From contig NC_091671.1 of NCBI RefSeq assembly GCF_042453785.1, positions 36,471,001 through 36,535,000 on the forward strand: a stretch of DNA of 64,000 nucleotides. The letters are read 5' to 3'. The translations under genes and the position numbers were made by a program. The DNA is from Malus domestica (taxonomy: Eukaryota; Streptophyta; Magnoliopsida; Rosales; Rosaceae). Below, piece after piece: positions 10,033 through 21,417 of this stretch. The notes below the pieces were generated by a model. It saw only the letters and a list, made by a program, of their open reading frames with translations. It did no database searches and had not been told where the DNA came from. The number at the start of each line of letters is the position of its first letter. The stretch's first letter is position 1.

Positions 10033-11999
10033 ATGCTCTCCATGGGTAGAGATAAGATTAGTGAATTGCCGGATGAAGTTCTTTGTCACATACTCTCCTT
10101 CGTTCCAGCAAAATATGTTGTGAGGACCCGTGTTCTGTCTACTAGATGGAAGAACATATGGGCTTCTGTCCCCAGTCTTGACTTCGAATTTGAAAACATA
10201 CCTATTGTATGGAGAGACGAAAATCAGCCTGACCCCGATGGTTTCAGATGGGAAGCCGAAGATCTGTCTGACCATGTTGGATTTTTGACGTTTGTTGATC
10301 GTGTTCTCTACTTTCGTGGCTTATCAGATATTAAAAAATTACGTCTTCATTGTTACTGTCGTGTTGAGGATGCCTCTCGTATTGATGGCTGGATTCGCTC
10401 TGCCTTTAGCCATAATGTTGTTGAACTTGATCTCTGTGTTCAAGCACATTATGATGAGTATATTGAGGAACCGCCTTTGGAGTTGCCTCGATGCGTATTC
10501 ACTTGCAAAACGCTAGTGGTTTTGAAACTGATGTCAAATTTTATTACCTATGCTCCCCCTACATCAGGCTGTTGTTTCCCAAGTCTGAAGTCCCTTGATG
10601 TCAGAGTTGATTATCCTGAAGATGACTCAATGGAAAAACTTTTTTCATGCTGCCCTGTACTTGAAGATTTATCTATAAAGGCAACTGTTCCAGATCATAA
10701 TCGTCAGAATTTTAAGGTCTCAGCGCCTGAGCTCAAGAGATTAAGAATGACTTTCTTCAGTTTTATCAATGGTGCTGAAGATTTTGAGTACAATATATCT
10801 GTGAATGCTCCAAAGCTTGAATACCTTGACATTAAGCAGGACTATTTGTCACATTATACATTTGAGAATCTAAAATCCCTGGCCAAAGGCAGTGTTGATC
10901 TCTATTGCCATATTGGGAAAACCCAGGTTGGCTTCTCTGAACGAGCAACTGCTCTTCTGGAGGCATTTTCCAACGTTAAATATCTGTTGATTTCAGCTCA
11001 TTATGTCGAGGTTAGTCTACACCATAACTCGTTTCTTTTACACTATGTTTGGTAAAGAGGAAAAATAGGAAGGAGGGCAGGGGATCTTTAAATGAAGAAG
11101 GAAGTATATTGTTTTCCTTCATTTGTAAAACATATAGTATTTTGGTTTTGTGTTAAGAAAAGAAATAATAAAATTCTCGTCTTGTTCCTATTCTTTATTT
11201 TATTTTATTTTATTTTTTCTGAATCAGATCTTTATGTACGAAACAAATGAGGAAAAGTTTATGCAAATATTTCCTTGCCCTATCCTTAACTAAATGAAGC
11301 AAATACATGCCGCCTTTTCCCATTCCTTTTTCCCTATACATCATTCTTTCGTTATACCACAAGTAGTGTTTGTAACTGAAACCTTGTTACATTTTGACAA
11401 TTTATAATTTGAAACAATATACGCATTAGTAAATGTTTCATTTATGCATGGTTTATGGAATGTTTGATGATTTGGGCAAAATAAATGAGCGATTAAGTTA
11501 TGCATTGTTTGATCAACTTTTATGTATTTTGTGAAGGATGGTTGTCTGCCTGCTTTCAATCATTTGACCGAATTGAAGTTGGTTCTTTATGATTGCTATC
11601 ACTGGGATTTGCTAACAGAGTTGCTCAAGAAATCACCAAATTTGCAATCTCTTGTCATCGAACATAAAGAAGTAAGAAGTATTTCCACTCATACTAAGTC
11701 TTAACAACATGCTGCTCTTTACCATTCTCATCATTTGTACTTTTCAGGACAAGGAATGTGTTGAGGAGCGTGGAGATGTCTTAAATTCGGCAGATAGATG
11801 GCGTACACCAGAGTCTGTGCCCATTTGTCTGATATCGCACCTGAAGACCATCACTATAAGGGGCTTAAATCTATACCCGCATGTGCAGAAAGTGCTAAAA
11901 TATTTTATGAAGAACGGTAAAGTTTTGGACAAGATGACCATCTATGCTAAGAATGGGGCTTACAAATATTTCATACCTAGAAGGGCTCCTAGGACTTGA
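10033..11999 (+). CDS. F-box/LRR/FBD protein, array copy B (intact, 3 exons)
   Basis: Coding exons are 10033-11010, 11537-11671 and 11748-11999, giving 454 residues. A leader intron (9703-10028) ends four bases before the ATG. A second in-frame ATG at 10042 (MGRDKISEL) aligns equally well with the sisters and could be the true start. The F-box is at about residues 6-47 (DKISELPDEVLCHILSFVP, RWKNIWASVP). LRR-like segments LFSCCPVLEDLSI, VSAPELKRLRM and VNAPKLEYLDI follow, then an FBD domain from TPESVPICLISHLKTITIRG. It is closest to copy A in exon 1. Likely an SCF substrate adaptor; target unknown. Confidence 0.9.
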
Positions 12000-13350
12000 C
12001 CAGTTGAATGTTAGCTTGTACATCATTATAATTTTGGATTGCTGATTTAGATGGATTCTGCTATCAAAGCTGGAAATGAGACAAGCACCTTTGTTAATCT
12101 TAAGATGGAAAGATTTGCAGATATTTGTTTTGTATTGTTAGAGAACAGTCAAGTTTTGTGTATGATGATTATCTGCAAGGGGGTTCTATTTTGTAAGTTT
12201 ACTTTTGGGGTTTAGGAGTCAAATTTATCTAATTAAGATGCAATTTTTAGCGTTTACAAAGATGTTATTCTGGTACTTTAATTCTGGGTTTTAGAAGGAT
12301 TCTGCTATGGAAGATGACGATTTAAGCAACTTCTTTTTTATATTAAGATGATTGTCTTTGCCGTTTCTTTCCTTTATCTTTAATCACTATCTTATGATGA
12401 ATCTGTTTGAAGTGTCATTTGCTGACCCCGGGTTTGTTCGAACGAGGGAGTTTGAAGTTCCAACGTATTTAGGCTAACTTTGTGTAATTTCTTATGTACT
12501 ATTAAGTTAATTGCTACTCATTTGGTTCATTTTGTACTTACATATGAATGTTATTGGTGTCACGTGGATTCACGGTTTATCAATGAAAATCTTAAAGGTT
12601 GAAATATATAAATTGTAAAAATTGGCTCATATTCCACAAATAAAACGTTTTCCAGGCAAGAAATACAAACGTTTATGTAAGCAAAAACGGGATGAGGTCA
12701 TCTCCAAATCTCTGCCCCCGGAGCAGCTAGACTTGAAAATCTAGGCCATTCGAGAGAGAGAGGTGGCTTTGTTTGTGAGGTGAACTAGTGGAATAGGCTA
12801 ATGGGAGCCGCATGATTTAAATTGAATGATCCAAGTTTCAAGCTCTGTCTACATCAGAACCAGAGATATGAGACGATCTCATTCCAGCAAAAACAACCTC
12901 ACTGATTGACTTCATTATTGTTAGGTTTGTCTAAGGGCTAACACTATAACATTTTGTAACTATTGATTCTTGTTCCTCAAGAAACTTTTGCCCGCCACGT
13001 CTTAACTCAAAAAAATAGTAGTTAAGTGGACTAAAGGGCCAACACTAAAACATTTTGTAACTTAATGGATATTTTTGGTCAATTTAAAAAGTAGTAATGC
13101 AATGTGTAATTAATTGGAATTTATATTTGGCCGTTGGATTGATAGAAAATAAACGGTAAAATGTGAAACACGACAAATTTGCAAATGAGTTACAGTTTGC
13201 ATATTTGGAACGATGCATTAGTGAGTCGAGTTAGACTAAAGAGTAATTTCACACAGAAGATGACCCTACAGTTGTAAAACATGACAAGGTCACGCAGCAA
13301 TTGCTTACAAGTCTCTCAACACATAAGCTTAAAAAGGACCAAAACTCTTC
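12000..13350. other. Spacer and promoter of gene C
   Basis: No gene seen. 12000-12450 is probable 3' UTR and flank of gene B. 13140-13345 resembles the module that is tandemly repeated at 18.3-18.9 kb (TTTGCATATTTGGA, then TTGTAAAACATGACAAG), so it is likely the shared promoter region. Confidence 0.45.
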
Positions 13351-13894
13351 TTTTTGTCAGACTCAAATTTTATAAATATTCCCTGGGGAGCATGGACTGT
13401 TCAAGCCTCAAATCGAAGTTCCTACTTGCAGCAAAGACAGCAAATGCTTGCTGATTCAGGTACACTTTTCTTCACAGCCCTTTTACTTCCTTTACCATTT
13501 GTTTGGTTACTGAGAAAATTGAGAAATGTTGACTGAAAAAAGGAAAAAAAGAATTTAGAAATGGTTAATAAAAAATTCAAACTTTTCCCTTTTAGGTTGT
13601 TTATCTGTGAAGAAAATGCAATCTTTCTATTCAGTTGCTCACTCTAAATAGAACTAAATACAATAACTTTCACCAAAGGTTTTTCATTGTTTTCTTTCTT
13701 CTTGGGGCTGTTTGTTTCCTGAGAAAATAACTTCTCCAGAAAATAGAATTTCATGATGTTTGTTTCCTTAGAACAACTTATCTCTAGAAAATAGAATTGC
13801 ATAATACCTGTGAGGATAGTGAGAAGAATTTTTCATACATTAAGAGTTCATTTTATTTACTTTCATACTTCCATCACAATTTACAGAGATAAAA

Positions 13895-15480
13895 ATGGGT
13901 TCTCAGAAAAAATCTCTCATGCTAAACAAGAAGCCAATGCTGCAATCGATAGTCAAAGATAGGATCAGTCAATTGCCGGATCCAGTCCTTTGTCGCATGC
14001 TTTCCTTAATTCCAACAAAATATGCTGTGAGGACGAGCGTTCTGTCTAAAAGATGGAAGAACGTGTGGGCTTTTGTTCCCAATATAGACTTAGACGACGA
14101 GAATGAGCATTTTTATAGGAGAAACAGAGACACAAATGACTATGTGCGTTTCTCTACGTTTGTAGATCGAGTACTTTTCTTACATGAAATGGACATTCAT
14201 AAGTTCCGACTTCATTGTTCAAATGTTGAGGATTTCGCTCCTATTGAAGGTTGGATTCGCTCTGCCATTGGTCGTAATGCTGTTGAATTTGATCTTCTTG
14301 TTGAATCTTTCACCAATCAAAATTTTAAGTTGCCTCAAAGTATTTTCATGTACAAAAAACTGGTGGTTTTGAGGGTGAATTCAAATTGTCTTAGCTATGT
14401 TCCAACTAAGTCAGGATGTTTCCGAAGCCTCAAGCTCCTCCATGTTACCTTCTGTTTTCTTGATAATGAGTCAGCGGGAAATCTTTTTTCTTGCTGCCCT
14501 GTACTTGAAGATTTGACGATACATGGAGATGTTGGACCTCATGTTTTGAATTTTAAAATCTCTGCACCCGAGTTGAAGAAGTTAAGAATAAGATTAAGAG
14601 ATGTGGCACTTATCGGTGTTGTCAGCAATTTCTCTGTTAGTGCTCCGAAGCTTGAAACACTTGATGTGACCGAGGATGTTCTGTCAAACTATAATTTGGA
14701 GAGTTCAAAGTCCCTTGTCAAGGCCAGTGTTAATCTCTATCACCATGTTGCATGTTTACACCGTGAATTCTCTAACCTTTCAGCTAAGTTGCTGGCAGGA
14801 ATTTCCAAGGTTAAATGTCTGTACCTTTCAGCTCATTCATTGAAGGTAAGCAAGTGCTAACTTGTTCCTTTGATAATGTTTGGTAGAGAGCACTATTATC
14901 CATTATTTCACTCTATGCACCGGTCTTATTAGTCTTTAGTTCTTTGTACCAGACATAGTTCGTAAGATATAACTGAAAGCATGTTTTTTCAGTTTGGAAA
15001 ATTATTATTTGAAATAGTGTGTTCTGCATAAGCAATGCTAATTTTATGCACAAGTTTACGTTTAATACTTTGTCTTTCACAAAGGTTTGTTGTCTGCCTG
15101 CTTTTGATAATTTGAGTGAGCTGAAGTTAGTTCTTCATAATTGCTACAACTGGGAATTGCTAACGGAGCTGCTCAAAAGATCTCCTAAGCTGGAACATCT
15201 TGTCCTAGAATATGAAGGAGTAAGATGTGTATTTCCATTTATCCTAGGTAAAACCGACATGAAGTTCTTTACTGTTCTCATTTCATTCATTTTTTTTAAA
15301 AATAACTTTCAGGAGGAATGCACTACATACTCTGACAATGAAGAAGAATACTCAGACATATTCTTAGGGCCTGAATGGAATACACCGAAGACGGTGCCTA
15401 TCTGTGTGTCAACACACCTCAAGACTATCACTGTGATGGGATTCAAGGGATACTATGATGAGATGGCACTGACAAAGTAA
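13895..15480 (+). CDS. F-box/LRR/FBD protein, array copy C, FBD truncated by a stop codon
   Basis: Coding exons are 13895-14845, 15085-15219 and 15313-15480, giving 417 residues. The leader intron is 13460-13886. The start MGSQKKSLML is shared with copy E. The F-box is at about residues 22-62 (DRISQLPDPVLCRMLSLIP, LSKRWKNVW). LRR-like blocks LFSCCPVLEDLTI and ISAPELKKLRI are intact. In exon 3, TAA at 15478-15480 stands where sisters have Tyr (ARYLL, here K-stop-LLENGKVL). The same frame then stays open for 43 codons to a TGA at 15610-15612, ending in family-like sequence. The FBD is therefore cut in half by a single nonsense change. Intron 2 (93 nt) has no in-frame stop, so its retention would keep the frame. 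Confidence 0.85.
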
Positions 15481-15612
15481 TTGTTAGAGAATGGCAAAGT
15501 TCTCAATAAGGTGATCATTTATACCGGGAATTTGTTTCGGTTAAAGAAATTAGACAAGGAATTCATGATGTTTCAAATGGGTTCGAGGACTTGTCAAGTC
15601 GAATTTTTCTGA

Positions 15613-16514
15613 GATGCAAATTTAGTTGTTAAAACATTTGTTTTGCTGAAAGTCAGTTCTGGCTGCAAGAGGGTGTCTCAAAGTTGTAAACTGCAAACAT
15701 TCATGCACAATACCCCTTTGATTTAATGAAGTTTAATTGATGATTGATGGACCAATTTGGTGTGTGAAGTTAACATATCGAATGTGAAGTCTTACGATTT
15801 TGGTACGTAAGAAAAAATCTGGAAACTCTGGACATGGTGAACCAGTTGACACTAGTTCGAAGCGGATACCTACATATGTATGGTTAATCCAACATATAAA
15901 GCATTGTCATCAGCATGCTAATCTCTAACATTCTAGCAGCGTTGCAAGTGGTAGATTGTGTGGGATTCATGACTTGACCACCGAAACTTTGATGTCTACA
16001 ATTGCACACTAAATTAACAAAGAATTTAAGGGGTGTATTTAATCGAAATTTTAATATATTTATAAATCAATGGTAATCAACGTATTAAAATGAGTGTAGT
16101 ATCTAATGTTCACAATACAACCAATGAACTCAACGTATCTATTCATTTTTAATATGTCTCGATAAGCTTCAATCTGAACACGTGTTGTTTCTGTGTAATA
16201 GCATGTTGCGTATGACTCTTTCAAAAATTATAAAAAATAATCATTACACTTTCTGTTTTCATTATAACGCAGTCAAATATACCATTAAATATATCTTAAA
16301 TCTAGCGTCTTACAGTAGATTTGTTTTCATAGCACTAAAATATTCTTTGTTTGCACTCCAAATTCTCTATAAATAAAATGAAAAATACAGTAGTTAGGAG
16401 TGCATAATGAGATTTTTAAAGTACTAATAAGCGTAATCTATCTTAATTATAATCATTCATTTGCTCGGGGTTCGTGTGTTCATAATAATTCGTCCCAAAA
16501 CGTGTATAGGGAAC
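15613..16514. other. Intergenic, with a partial MITE relic
   Basis: No gene seen. About 16345-16440 holds half of the MITE family seen complete at 17498-17618 (GCACTCCAAATTCTCTATA, then GGAGTGCATAATGAGATTTT). Confidence 0.4.
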
Positions 16515-17064
16515 CAGTGGTGGAGCCAGAATTCTGAATGAGGAGGGGCCTTTCACAAATATGTGTGTGTGTATATATATATATATATACATGAGTGTGT
16601 GTAAAAAGTTGAATTCATAACATGTTGACATATGCAATTTGTGTAATCCTCACAAAACTGAAAAAATTCTTTTAAATTCAATACTAAGAAGAAAAAATGT
16701 AAAACCCCAGACAACCAAGTAAGAGGTAGGTTGTGGAAGGCTAAAGAAAATACAAAGAAGTAGAAAAAGGACAAGGGGGAGAGGTCTGCAAATAAAGAAG
16801 GTGGGTTGCTTTAGAAAATTATAGGGTGTATATTACTGTTAGGTGAGAGAATCGAACCAGAAGTGGTGTTGCTTTTTCCATTTAAAATTGCACATCTCTT
16901 TTAAAACTCCCCTACCAAACTTATCGTTTCATTAGACAGTCGAAAAAATTTAAAATCAAAACTTAACGATGTCGTTTGCTTCATTTTCTTCTATAAGGTT
17001 CACACCTCATATGAAGTCAGGATGGGCCAGGGACTACCCTAGTCCCTTGGTGGCTCCGCCCCTG
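16515..17064. mobile_element. hAT-like non-autonomous DNA transposon (550 bp)
   Basis: It is flanked by a perfect 8-bp target duplication TAGGGAAC (16507-16514 and 17065-17072). The ends CAGTGGTGGAGCC and, reversed, CAGGGGCGGAGCC are inverted repeats. An 8-bp duplication with CA-type ends is the hAT signature. The interior is non-coding and contains a GT/TA microsatellite (about 16561-16590). Confidence 0.85.
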
Positions 17065-17299
17065 TAGGGAACCCCGTTGTTTGCGTGTCCATTTGCTCGG
17101 AGTGCAGAATGTGTATTGTTCAAAATGCTAATAAGTGCATAATGAGATTTTTAAAATGCTAATAAGTGAATGAACGTAGAATGACTATTCTATAGCAGAG
17201 TGTTACTAGCAAACTCCACACATGATGATATGGATGAGCTTAGAAAGTTCAGACTCTTATCAAATCATTCGCTGCCACTATTGTTGTACTGCTTTATAT

Positions 17300-18036
17300 G
17301 TTGTTGATTTCTTTACCATCTGTTTGGTTACTGAGAAATTGGGAAACGATGAATAGGAAATTCAAACCTAGCCCTTTGCATTATCTGCTATAAGTGTAAT
17401 CTTTCATTTCAGTTGCTAATTCTCGGTAATGTTAGGTTGCAAAGATTTTCTCTAAAGAGTAGAATATCATATCAGTAATCAGTTCATATATAAATTAGGG
17501 AATTGTTACTAGCACTCCAAATTCCTCATTCTACACTCCAAACTTTCTATATTTAGAAACAAAAATACTCTTGTGAGGAGTGTAGAATGAGATTTTTGGA
17601 GTGCTAATAACACTTCCCTAAATTATAAACGTTTCAAGTTTCCAAGTAACCGAGCGGATTGTAAATTAGAAGTCTTTACTTTTAATTATTGGTTTTTCAT
17701 TTGACCTAATTCCAAGCCTAGTTGTGCGCCTGCTTTTGATAATTTGACAAAATTGAATTCGGTTCTTCAAAATTACTACATCTGGGAACTGCTAACGGAG
17801 TTTCTCAAAAGATCACAGAATATGGAATCTCTTGTCTTAAAACACAAAGATGTAAGATATATTTTCTCTTATGTTATGTAATACCAATATCACCTCTATA
17901 ATATTATGTATTCCCATTCAATTTGTTCTTTTAAAATTACCGGAAAGTATGAAGAGGTCTCGGAACATAACATTGGAACACCCCAAAATTTGTGCCTACT
18001 TGTTTGTTGTCATACCTCAAGGCTGCTTCATAAAGC
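17300..18036 (+). pseudogene. F-box/FBD array copy D: leader, exon 2 and exon 3 remnants
   Basis: At 17309 the shared leader-intron phrase CATCTGTTTGGTTACTGAGA is present. Exon 1, which would carry the F-box, is missing; a MITE (17498-17618) lies in the gap. Exon 2 survives at full 135-nt length (17717-17851: CAPAFDNLTKLNS ... LVLKHKD) with its GTAAGA donor. Exon 3 survives as WNTPKFVPTCLLSYLKAAS, then a stop near 18033, with no FBD tail. It cannot encode a working adaptor. Confidence 0.85.
17498..17618. mobile_element. 121-bp MITE inside array copy D
   Basis: The ends GGGAATTGTTACTAGCACTC and, reversed, GGGAAGTGTTATTAGCACTC form inverted repeats of about 40 bp. The flanks carry the 7-bp direct repeat TAAATTA (17491-17497, 17619-17625). 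Related but decayed copies lie near 6253, 16345 and 17100. Confidence 0.8.
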
Positions 18037-18289
18037 CATTCTGGGGACAAAAGAGGCTATAATTATTTATTGAACTTCCAATTCGGAGCAACGAAGCCCA
18101 ACAGGATTTACTCGCAGTAGAGGTCCTTAGTACGATGTCTTTCAGAAACTCATCCTAACTATCATTGTACTATAAAAGCTAGATGGGATTTATTTTCTAC
18201 CAATCCATCCCGGCCCCTCCCCTAAATTACTATAGCATTTGTAGGTTTTTTTTGTTTCTGTTTCTAAAAGATATGGACCATAATGTACT

Positions 18290-18905
18290 ATAGTACTAGA
18301 TCACAGAGACGCGAAGCATATTTAGACTTGATTATATTTTGGAGTTCGATTGACAAAAAAATAAATGAAAAAAATTTGAAACATGACAAGTGTTGCCAAT
18401 GAGCTTCAATTTGCATATTTGGACGGATACATTGATGGGTTTGGTCTGACCAAAGCATTACATTTTACACTCACACAAAGATGACATGACATTAACACGT
18501 TGTAAAACATGACAAAGTCTAAAGCGGCATATTTTACACTAATACAAAGATGACACGACATTTAACTCGTAGAACATGACAAAGCCACAACACATCCCTT
18601 AAAAAGGATTGCCAGAGATGCGAAGTATACTTAGCCTTAATTATATTTTGGTGTTTGATTGACAAAAAAAAAATGGAAACGATACAACAAGACAAATTTT
18701 GCCAATGAGCTTCCATTTGCATATTTGGACGGATACATTAATGGGTTTGGACCAACTATAGCATTATTTTACACTGACACAAAAATAACACGACACTAAC
18801 ACGATGTAAAACACCACAAAGTCTGAAGCGTTATATTCTACACGGTCACAAAAATGACACTACATTAACACGATGTACAACATGACAAAGTCAAGTAGCA
18901 ATGGC
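18290..18905 (+). repeat. Amplified promoter module upstream of array copy E
   Basis: Two long repeat units share in order: a GCGAAG tract, TTAATTATATTTTGG, GATTGACAAAAAAA, CAATGAGCTTC, TTTGCATATTTGGACGGATA, ATGGGTTTGG, then ACACGACA...TAACACG...ACATGACAAAGTC. The terminal ACACG/ACATGACAAAGTC portion occurs about four times. The same module stands once upstream of gene C (13140-13345). It is most simply read as a promoter piece copied with the genes and then amplified. Confidence 0.7.
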
Positions 18906-19350
18906 TTACAAGTCACAACACATACCTTCAAAAGGATTGTCAGAGTCAAATTTTATCAACCTTGCCCCTGGGAGGCTAGAGGGTTCAAGCCTCATATCTC
19001 AGTTCTTACTTTGCAGCAAAGACAGCAAGTCTTTTCTGGGTCATCTAGAACGTTTCAGGTAATTTTCTGCACAACCCCTTTACTACCTCTACCATCTATT
19101 TGGCTACTGAGAAAAGTTTTCTCAGAAAACTGAGAAATGATTAATTGAAGATTCAAGCCTTTCTCCTATGGGTTGTTTGTTGTCAATAAAATTTCAATTG
19201 CTAATTCTATAGAACAATGTTTCCCCACGAGTTTCCATTGAATTTTTTTTTGCTTCCATCTTTTAGACAGCATTGCATGATATCTGTGACGATGATGAAT
19301 AGAGTTTCAATTATTTATTTTCAAATTTATCCCAATTTACAGAGACAAAA

Positions 19351-19548
19351 ATGGGTTCTCAGTCAAAGCCTCTCATGCTAGCAAAGAAGCCAACGCCACA
19401 AGTAATAGTTAAGGATAGGATCAGTCAATTGCCGGAATCAGTTCTTTGTCACATACTTTCCTTAATTCCAACAAAATATGCTGTGAGGACCAGCGTTCTC
19501 TCTAAAAGATGGAAGAAATTATGTTACCTTCAATTCCCCCTTGGGTGA
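19351..19548 (+). pseudogene. F-box/FBD array copy E: F-box-only fragment
   Basis: The leader intron (19059-19342) and ATG match gene C ([14 protein letters not shown]). The F-box is complete up to LSKRWKK (about residues 22-59). The sequence then switches at about 19517 to unrelated DNA, ending in a stop after [10 protein letters not shown]: 65 residues in all. No LRR, exon 2 or exon 3 follows before gene F. If transcribed it would encode an isolated F-box, but truncation is the plain reading. Confidence 0.85.
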
Positions 19549-19989
19549 GTCACGCGGTCGGGTTGCCCAAACCAACAAATATATATACCAACTTAACAAA
19601 GTAAAAGGGATAAAACCCTTCAATTTATTCAGTTTACTACCTAACATACTAGATTGTTAACAATTGAAACCACACTACTTCAAAGTTCAAACTATTAGTA
19701 CATTCCATTAACTGAGGACATAGCGGGGGAAAAAATTGATCTGATTAAGTTAAAATTTTTGAAAGGTTGGGTCATGTTTTGAATGAGACCCAAACCTCAG
19801 GGTGTACTTTATAAATAGCTAAAAGATTATAAAGGGAAGGAGCAAAACGGTAAGTTTAGTAAAAGAGTGTTGGTGTATTTTATATACTCACGTTGCTCTC
19901 ACATTCTCGCCAATTCTCACCAACCAAACACAGTCTACCGTTCGCAGCCATTAGGGTTTTACTGGGGCAGCTATCTTGGACCGTTTCAG
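19549..19989 (+). other. Foreign segment and probable promoter plus leader exon of gene F
   Basis: This is sequence joined to the broken copy E. From about 19900 it resembles the other leader exons (CAACCAAACACAGTCTACCG, TCTTGGACCGTTTCAG) and ends at the leader-intron donor at 19990. A TATA-like TTTTATATACT lies near 19878. Confidence 0.5.
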
Positions 19990-21410
19990 GTACCTTTCTT
20001 TTCGTAACCCTGTAAATTCTCTATCATCTGTTTGGTTAACGAGAAATTGTAATCGTTTGTTTTTCTTCTTTTAGTTCTTACAATAGGGTGCAGTTTTGCT
20101 CGCCAGAGTAATGGTAATGCCACCACCCTATTTCCTATCGTGAATAAGTTTAAATTTTGAGATTTGTGTCTATCTACCATACAGATTTCGAAATTTAAAC
20201 TCATCTAATGTTGGTAAATATGGTTGTGAGCATTACCATTACTTGAATGCGGTAAGCAAAAATATTCCCCTTACAATAAGGTTCCATTCAATATTTTGTT
20301 CTTGGGTCTGCTTGTTTCCGTAGAATTTATTTTCCTTACCTCTCTAAAAGGCGGCATTTCACGAGTACAGAGTCGGGATCTGAAAGTTTGTTGGGCGGGA
20401 TTTACTTTACGAAATAATTTTCCAAAGATACCATATGTTAAGAAGAAGGTAGAAGGGAAATGATTTTCAAACTCCTTATTTGTTCTCCTGTGCTTCCCTC
20501 CTTGTTTATGTCAATTAATTCACTCTTGATTTATTCAATCTTACAGTTATAAATAGATGGGGGTGGGGGTGACTTAACGAGCATTGCCGCTCAAAATGTG
20601 CCTAACACATATAGATAGAAACTAACAGTAAAAAATTAAAGACAATCATTAATAAACATGTAACGCAAATACAAAATAACAGTATTTGAGTAGAACCCTT
20701 CGAGTCTTTAATTCCAAGAGTTAAAATCATTAATTATCGATACTATTAATCGTCCTCCATCTCATCTTGAAGTCGATTTTTGACAATCAGCGAGTAATTG
20801 TTCTCTCATGTACAAGGGGTCGGGTAGTTTTAGCTGCGTTGTGAGATACTCAACATAGGTTTTCTTTCTTTCCAAAGTTCAGTATGGACAGCCCTTAATG
20901 TACGTAGCTTCATCCATGGAGTAGTTATCTGAGAATAATGAAAATAAATAGACTGTCTAAGTTTCTGATCAGTAGCTAGACGGAGCGTACATTAATTAAT
21001 AAAGTTCTTAATTTTAGTTTTGTTTTCATTTTTATCAAATATATCGTTCAGATATATAAAAGTTTAGGATCATTATCATGTATACTCTTCTGCTTCAGTT
21101 GCCAACGAACTAAAACACAAAAACGACTTGCTTATGTTTTCTTTGATATTTTGAAGTGTGAACTTCCTTAAGCACCATATCTGCAAAAGTTTTTTTTTTT
21201 AACGATATTATATATACTAAAGGGAGAGATGTGAGCTTAGCCTCACAATGGACTAGTAATAATACGATTCAAACTCGTCTTTGGCGAGAATCGAACCTAA
21301 GACCTCTCACTTACAAATGAAGATGAATGCCACTAGACCGTAATACTAAGTGGCTTATTTGCAAAAGTTATTAAATTGACCATTTTCTTTGTTGTGAAAA
21401 AAAACATCAG
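19990..21410 (+). other. Leader intron of F-box gene F, expanded by a SINE
   Basis: The donor CGTTTCAG|GTACCT at 19990 and the acceptor AACATCAG ending at 21410 bracket 1.4 kb, against 0.28-0.43 kb in the sisters. It contains the shared CATCTGTTTGGTTAACGAGA phrase near 20029 and a SINE (21192-21359) that ends about 50 bases before the acceptor. Confidence 0.65.
21192..21359 (-). mobile_element. tRNA-derived SINE, copy 2
   Basis: Minus-strand copy. A perfect 10-bp target duplication TGCAAAAGTT flanks it (21182-21191, 21360-21369). Reading on the minus strand: box A-like CTAGTGGCATTC, box B GGTTCGATTCTCGCC, and a terminal ATATTATCGTT followed by a poly-A tail (poly-T on plus). It is inserted in the leader intron of gene F. 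Confidence 0.9.
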
Positions 21411-21417
21411 GGTACAA

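Noticed and set aside
21376-21417. Upstream start for F-box copy F
   Set aside because: It lies in the leader intron before the acceptor at 21410; sister genes start just after this junction.
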